DNA from: Neisseria uirgultaei
Lineage (GTDB): Bacteria; Pseudomonadota; Gammaproteobacteria; Burkholderiales; Neisseriaceae
Length of the DNA: 64,000 nucleotides
Direction: 5' to 3'
NCBI RefSeq assembly: GCF_962719845.1
Contig: NZ_CAUIYF010000001.1
Location: 160,572 to 224,571, forward strand
The position numbers and the translations under genes are program-made. The stretch's first letter is position 1; every line of letters begins with the position of its first letter. This document shows, in pieces, positions 60,560 through 64,000 of the stretch. The notes beneath the pieces are model-generated. The model did not search any database. It worked only from the letters and a program-made list of their open reading frames with translations, and was not told where the DNA came from.

Positions 60560-60588
60560 TTAACATTAATAGATGGAGTAAAAAAATA

Positions 60589-60828
60589 ATGGCACAAGAA
60601 GTAATTTTTGAAATTGATGTAATTTCGCCTAATTTATTAGAAGATGAAATTAATCGGTACAATCAACTGCATCATACTGATTTTACAATTGTAAATGTAC
60701 ATGAAGAAATAGAATTATTTTTTTGCTCAGTAAAAACAACTGCTTCGGTAAAGGATATTTTTAGTTTGGGATATGGATTTGCTTGTTATGAAGAAGAGCT
60801 AAGGAAACAGGGGAAAATAGATTGGTGA
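60589..60828 (+). CDS. Hypothetical protein, small acidic
   Basis: A 79-residue acidic protein (MAQEVIFEIDVISPNLLEDE, with IVNVHEEIELFFCSVKTTAS) with no signal peptide or membrane segment. It is AT-rich and lies in the toxin debris island between clpX and rbfA. A GGAG lies about ten bases upstream of the ATG (AGATGGAGT). It could be a small immunity protein, but there is no family evidence. Confidence 0.5.
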   Translation: MAQEVIFEIDVISPNLLEDEINRYNQLHHTDFTIVNVHEEIELFFCSVKTTASVKDIFSLGYGFACYEEELRKQGKIDW

Positions 60829-60914
60829 TATTTCAATCTTATAAATTCTAATAAAATGGATGCAATTTTTTTGAAACATTTTCAGCTGGCATTATCTGTA
60901 ATTAACGCAAATTT

Positions 60915-61329
60915 TCAATTATAGGTTATGCATTCATACACCGCGGTTTTGGCTTTCGCTTCGCTGTACTTCGTTTCCGCTAACGTAGCCTGAGACCATA
61001 GTCTGAAACCTATTTTGATAGCTTCATTATCACTCGCATCATCAAAAGCTGCTAAACAATCTGCATCCCAAAGTTCTCTAATCCGATTTTGAATGTATTG
61101 AGAAACCCATGCTCCAAAATTTCGATTATTATCTTTCAACTGTGCTACTCCTGCCCCGGCTGTTAACTCCCATTCTGTAAACCCAACCGCTTTTCCGATA
61201 AAACCATAGTGTATATTTAGACCACAAATCATAGAAAAACAAGAAATGTTTATTCTTATCACAAGACCAATGTTTATACCCTTGAAGTCTTTGTATTGCC
61301 TTCTTGTGATCCCAAGGACATCCTGCCAC
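60915..61329 (-). pseudogene. Polymorphic toxin type 44-like C-terminal domain, frameshifted remnant
   Basis: Two overlapping frames join at an AAA (61216-61218 on the plus strand). PWDHKKAIQRLQGYKHWSCD...FFYDLWS continues, after removing one A, as NIHYGFIGKAVGFTEWELTA and GAGVAQLKDNNRNFGAWVSQ, ending TAVYECITYN at 60915. The segment HYGFIGKAVGF...GAGVAQ and the following DNEAIKIGFRLW resemble the type 44 toxin domain of Maf/CDI toxins. There is no N-terminal delivery region and no immunity gene on its 3' side, only the clpX-side island. It is broken and orphan. Confidence 0.6.
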
Positions 61330-61358
61330 GTATTACCTTAAAATCCTGCCGATTCGGC

Positions 61359-61364
61359 TATAAT
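61359..61364 (+). promoter_or_regulatory. Probable -10 element of the rbfA promoter
   Basis: A perfect TATAAT 62 bases before the rbfA start. No good -35 at 17 bases is visible (TTACCT is 20 bases upstream). Confidence 0.4.
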
Positions 61365-61426
61365 ACGCCCCTTCGCAACCGTCCCGGCGGCAGAAATGCC
61401 GTCTGAAACCAAATCTGAGGATATTC

Positions 61427-61798
61427 ATGAAAAAACCCCAACGCGGCTACGCCCGCCAAGACCGTGTCAAAGAACAAATTATGCGCGAGCTTGCCGAACT
61501 CGTCCGCACCGGCCTGAAAGACCCGCGCGCAGGCTTCATCACCATCAACGAAGTCGAAGTTACCCGAGATTACAGCCACGCTACCGTGTTCTACACCGTC
61601 CTCGACGACAGCACACGCGACATTACCGAAGAAGCTTTGGAACACGCCAAAGGCCATTTGCGCAGCGAATTGGCCAAACGCATCAAACTCTTCAAAACGC
61701 CCGAACTGCACTTCAAATACGACGAATCACTCGAACGCGGCATGAGCATTTCCAGCCTGATCGACCAAGTGGCGGCAGAAAAACCGGTTGAAGACTGA
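61427..61798 (+). CDS. rbfA: Ribosome-binding factor A
   Basis: A 123-residue KH-like ribosome assembly factor that acts on the 30S subunit near the 5' helix of 16S rRNA (QRGYARQDRVKEQIMRELAE, AGFITINEVEVTRDYSHATV, FKYDESLERGMSISSLID). The ATG at 61427 follows GAGGATATTC. Normally followed by truB, here with an extra gene between. Confidence 0.95.
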   Translation: MKKPQRGYARQDRVKEQIMRELAELVRTGLKDPRAGFITINEVEVTRDYSHATVFYTVLDDSTRDITEEALEHAKGHLRSELAKRIKLFKTPELHFKYDESLERGMSISSLIDQVAAEKPVED

Positions 61799-61808
61799 TA
61801 CTGCTAGA

Positions 61809-62333
61809 ATGAACAATCTGATTCCCGAACATTTAGCCGCCTATGTACATAGTGATGACCTGCAAATTGAAGGCGGGCATCGTTGCTTTTCATTATCCTG
61901 CCAAGGTAGAGATACTTTCCACATCCGTTACTATGGAGAGCCTTTTGATGGATTGATTACCGATACTGATAAGGCTCCGGTAAAAATTGTGGCGGTAGAA
62001 GCTGTAAGTGGCGATGAAATCGTATTGTTTGATGGCGCGGAACATGGCTATAACGCTATGTTTTGCAACAAATATAGCCCAAATCAAAAGCAAAACAGAA
62101 CATTAACTGATTTGGATGAGTATACTTACCGAGTTCTGATTCATCTTTATTACAATATAGACTATGAAGATGAATATGAAGATTTCGTCAATTCTGAAGG
62201 ACAAGTTCCCTTAATTGATGGTCGCGTCATTAGTTTTGACTCATTAAAACGAAATGGCTTTGATGCAATCAGCGTTGATCTAATTGATGAAAAACACTCT
62301 GTTCGTGAATTATTGAATGAAGAATTAAGCTGA
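61809..62333 (+). CDS. Hypothetical protein inserted between rbfA and truB
   Basis: A 174-residue acidic, cytoplasmic protein (MNNLIPEHLAAYVHSDDLQI; later YYNIDYEDEYEDFVNSEGQV). The frame continues 21 bases upstream to 61788, overlapping rbfA, but the ATG at 61809 is the more plausible start. GC content is lower than rbfA and truB. No domain is recognised; the acidic character would fit an immunity protein. It is co-oriented in the rbfA-truB group and followed by a DUS-variant hairpin. Confidence 0.6.
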   Translation: MNNLIPEHLAAYVHSDDLQIEGGHRCFSLSCQGRDTFHIRYYGEPFDGLITDTDKAPVKIVAVEAVSGDEIVLFDGAEHGYNAMFCNKYSPNQKQNRTLTDLDEYTYRVLIHLYYNIDYEDEYEDFVNSEGQVPLIDGRVISFDSLKRNGFDAISVDLIDEKHSVRELLNEELS

Positions 62334-62339
62334 CACGCA

Positions 62340-62364
62340 GGCCGTCTGAACCCTTTCAGACGGT
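62340..62364. terminator. DUS-variant hairpin between the inserted gene and truB
   Basis: GGCCGTCTGAA faces TTTCAGACGG, a short-loop hairpin six bases after the stop of the inserted gene. It marks a boundary of the insert. Confidence 0.6.
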
Positions 62365-62390
62365 CTGAACATTAATATTCCCTAATTAAT

Positions 62391-63311
62391 ATGACCAATA
62401 AACCCGCCAAACGCCCGGTCAACGGCGTTCTTCTTCTCGACAAACCCGAAGGCCTTTCCAGCAACACCGCCCTACAAAAAGCGCGGCGTTTGTTTCATGC
62501 AGAAAAAGCCGGACATACCGGCGTGCTCGATCCTTTGGCAACCGGACTTTTGCCCGTCTGCTTCGGCGAAGCGACCAAGTTCGCCCAATATCTGATTAAT
62601 GCCGACAAAGCCTACACCGCCACACTGAAACTCGGCGAAGCCAGCAGCACGGGCGATGCCGAAGGCGAAATCGTTGCCACCGCCCGCGCCGATATTTCCT
62701 TAGCCGAATTTCAGACGGCCTGCCAAGCACTGACAGGCAACATCCGCCAAGTGCCGCCAATGTTTTCCTCGCTCAAGCACGAAGGTAAACCGCTGTACGA
62801 ATACGCCCGCAAAGGCATCGTCATCGAACGCAAAGCGCGCGACATTACCGTTTACACCATCGATATTGCCGAGTTTGACGCGCCCAAAGCCGTGATAGAC
62901 GTGCGTTGCAGCAAAGGCACCTATATCCGCACCCTCAGCGAAGACATCGCCAAACACATCGGCACGTTCGCCCACCTGACCGCCCTGCGCCGCACCGAAA
63001 CCGCCGGTTTTACCATCACCCAAAGCCACACGCTCGAAGCCTTGGCAAACTTGGACGAAACAGAACGCGACAGCTTGCTGCTACCCTGCGACGTATTGGT
63101 TTCACACTTTCCCCAAACCGTTTTAAACGATTATGCCGTCCATATGCTCCAATGCGGACAACGGCCGCGTTTCGAGGAAGACCTGCCTTCCGATACGCCG
63201 GTACGCGTTTACACGGAAAACGGCCGCTTTGTCGGCCTGGCGGAATATCAAAAAGAAATATGCCGTCTGAAAGCCTTGCGCCTGATGAACACGGCGGCAT
63301 CCGCCGCCTGA
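62391..63311 (+). CDS. truB: tRNA pseudouridine(55) synthase
   Basis: A 306-residue TruB that makes pseudouridine 55 in the T loop of tRNAs. The catalytic Asp is in KAGHTGVLDPLATGLLPVCF. Other segments are QVPPMFSSLKHEGKPLYEYA, RCSKGTYIRTLSEDIAKHIG and a C-terminal PUA-like part (about 240-306). Its length and motifs are normal. Confidence 0.95.
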   Translation: MTNKPAKRPVNGVLLLDKPEGLSSNTALQKARRLFHAEKAGHTGVLDPLATGLLPVCFGEATKFAQYLINADKAYTATLKLGEASSTGDAEGEIVATARADISLAEFQTACQALTGNIRQVPPMFSSLKHEGKPLYEYARKGIVIERKARDITVYTIDIAEFDAPKAVIDVRCSKGTYIRTLSEDIAKHIGTFAHLTALRRTETAGFTITQSHTLEALANLDETERDSLLLPCDVLVSHFPQTVLNDYAVHMLQCGQRPRFEEDLPSDTPVRVYTENGRFVGLAEYQKEICRLKALRLMNTAASAA

Positions 63312-63528
63312 ACGGCGGTTAAAAATACGGGCTGTGTTTGAATAATGTGTTGATATTTCCGTAAAATCACGACACACTCGGACACCCGCCCCGCTTATCG
63401 CAACTTTGCGAACGCCCCCCGGAAACAGCAAAGACGTCAAAGAATTGATTTTATTAGAATTTATTTGCAAAGCCATTTGCCGTTACACAAGAATGGTACA
63501 TTAAAATGACTGATGAGGATTTATAACG

Positions 63529-64000
<472 letters not shown>

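Noticed and set aside
60521..60589. Plus-strand frame ending FPNVTLTLIDGVKK before the gene at 60589 as another toxin tail
   Set aside because: It overlaps the better minus-strand toxin tail and is only about 22 codons. It could be chance in AT-rich DNA.

Overview
The window is chromosomal DNA of Neisseria, almost certainly N. meningitidis. The neisserial DNA uptake sequence (ATGCCGTCTGAA) recurs throughout, often as inverted pairs that double as terminators. There are three Correia elements and two arrays of dRS3/NIME repeats. NarE lies between aceF and lpdA, and the type III methyltransferase modA carries an AGCC repeat tract. No rRNA, tRNA or CRISPR array was found.

Layout. 1-4463 is the right end of a Mu-like prophage: frameshifted tail fibre, an inserted brnTA module with a frameshifted toxin, tail fibre assembly protein, a structured leader, Com, and an adenine methyltransferase. 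It ends at a sequence resembling the Mu right end. 4464-7208 is an AT-rich accessory island with polymorphic-toxin tails, two putative immunity genes, a decayed REP-associated transposase with its REP palindromes, and an AbiTii defence protein. 7244-18004 holds uvrB, a DUF1963 gene, ctpA, an EnvC-like gene, creA-yqgE-ruvX, a broken FAH-family gene and proS. 18005-25422 is the pyruvate dehydrogenase locus (aceE, aceF, narE, lpdA), preceded by a 694-base spacer with a cluster of DnaA-box-like sites. 25758-34970 holds a phage-type S24 repressor, a DUF945 gene, a probably Fur-controlled TonB-dependent receptor, suhB, trmJ, a DUF1853 gene and rsmB. 35213-45452 holds an aldehyde dehydrogenase, marC, gatC-gatA-DUF535-gatB, a ferredoxin-type reductase, pdxH and rluB. 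45548-55157 starts with a toxin-tail/immunity cassette, then an OFA transporter, xseA, nadE, dnrN, trxA, an rRNA methyltransferase-like gene and rhlE. 55698-64000 holds a lipoprotein, argD, clpX, a second toxin/immunity debris island, rbfA, an inserted gene, truB and the start of modA.

How it fits together. The core genes serve translation (proS, gatCAB, rbfA, truB, rsmB, rluB, trmJ, rhlE), central metabolism (PDH complex), envelope work (ctpA, EnvC-like, TonB receptor), DNA repair (uvrB, xseA, ruvX) and nitrosative or redox stress (dnrN, trxA). Between them sit short AT-rich inserts in which the last codons of a toxin reading frame, with no toxin body, abut a likely immunity gene. This pattern recurs at about 4.7, 5.5, 46.0 and 60.4 kb, with an orphan type 44-like toxin remnant at 61 kb, and is the most striking accessory theme. 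Other signals are tandem minus-strand terminators upstream of argD with no gene above them (possible small RNA), the structured com leader, and the DnaA-box cluster before aceE.
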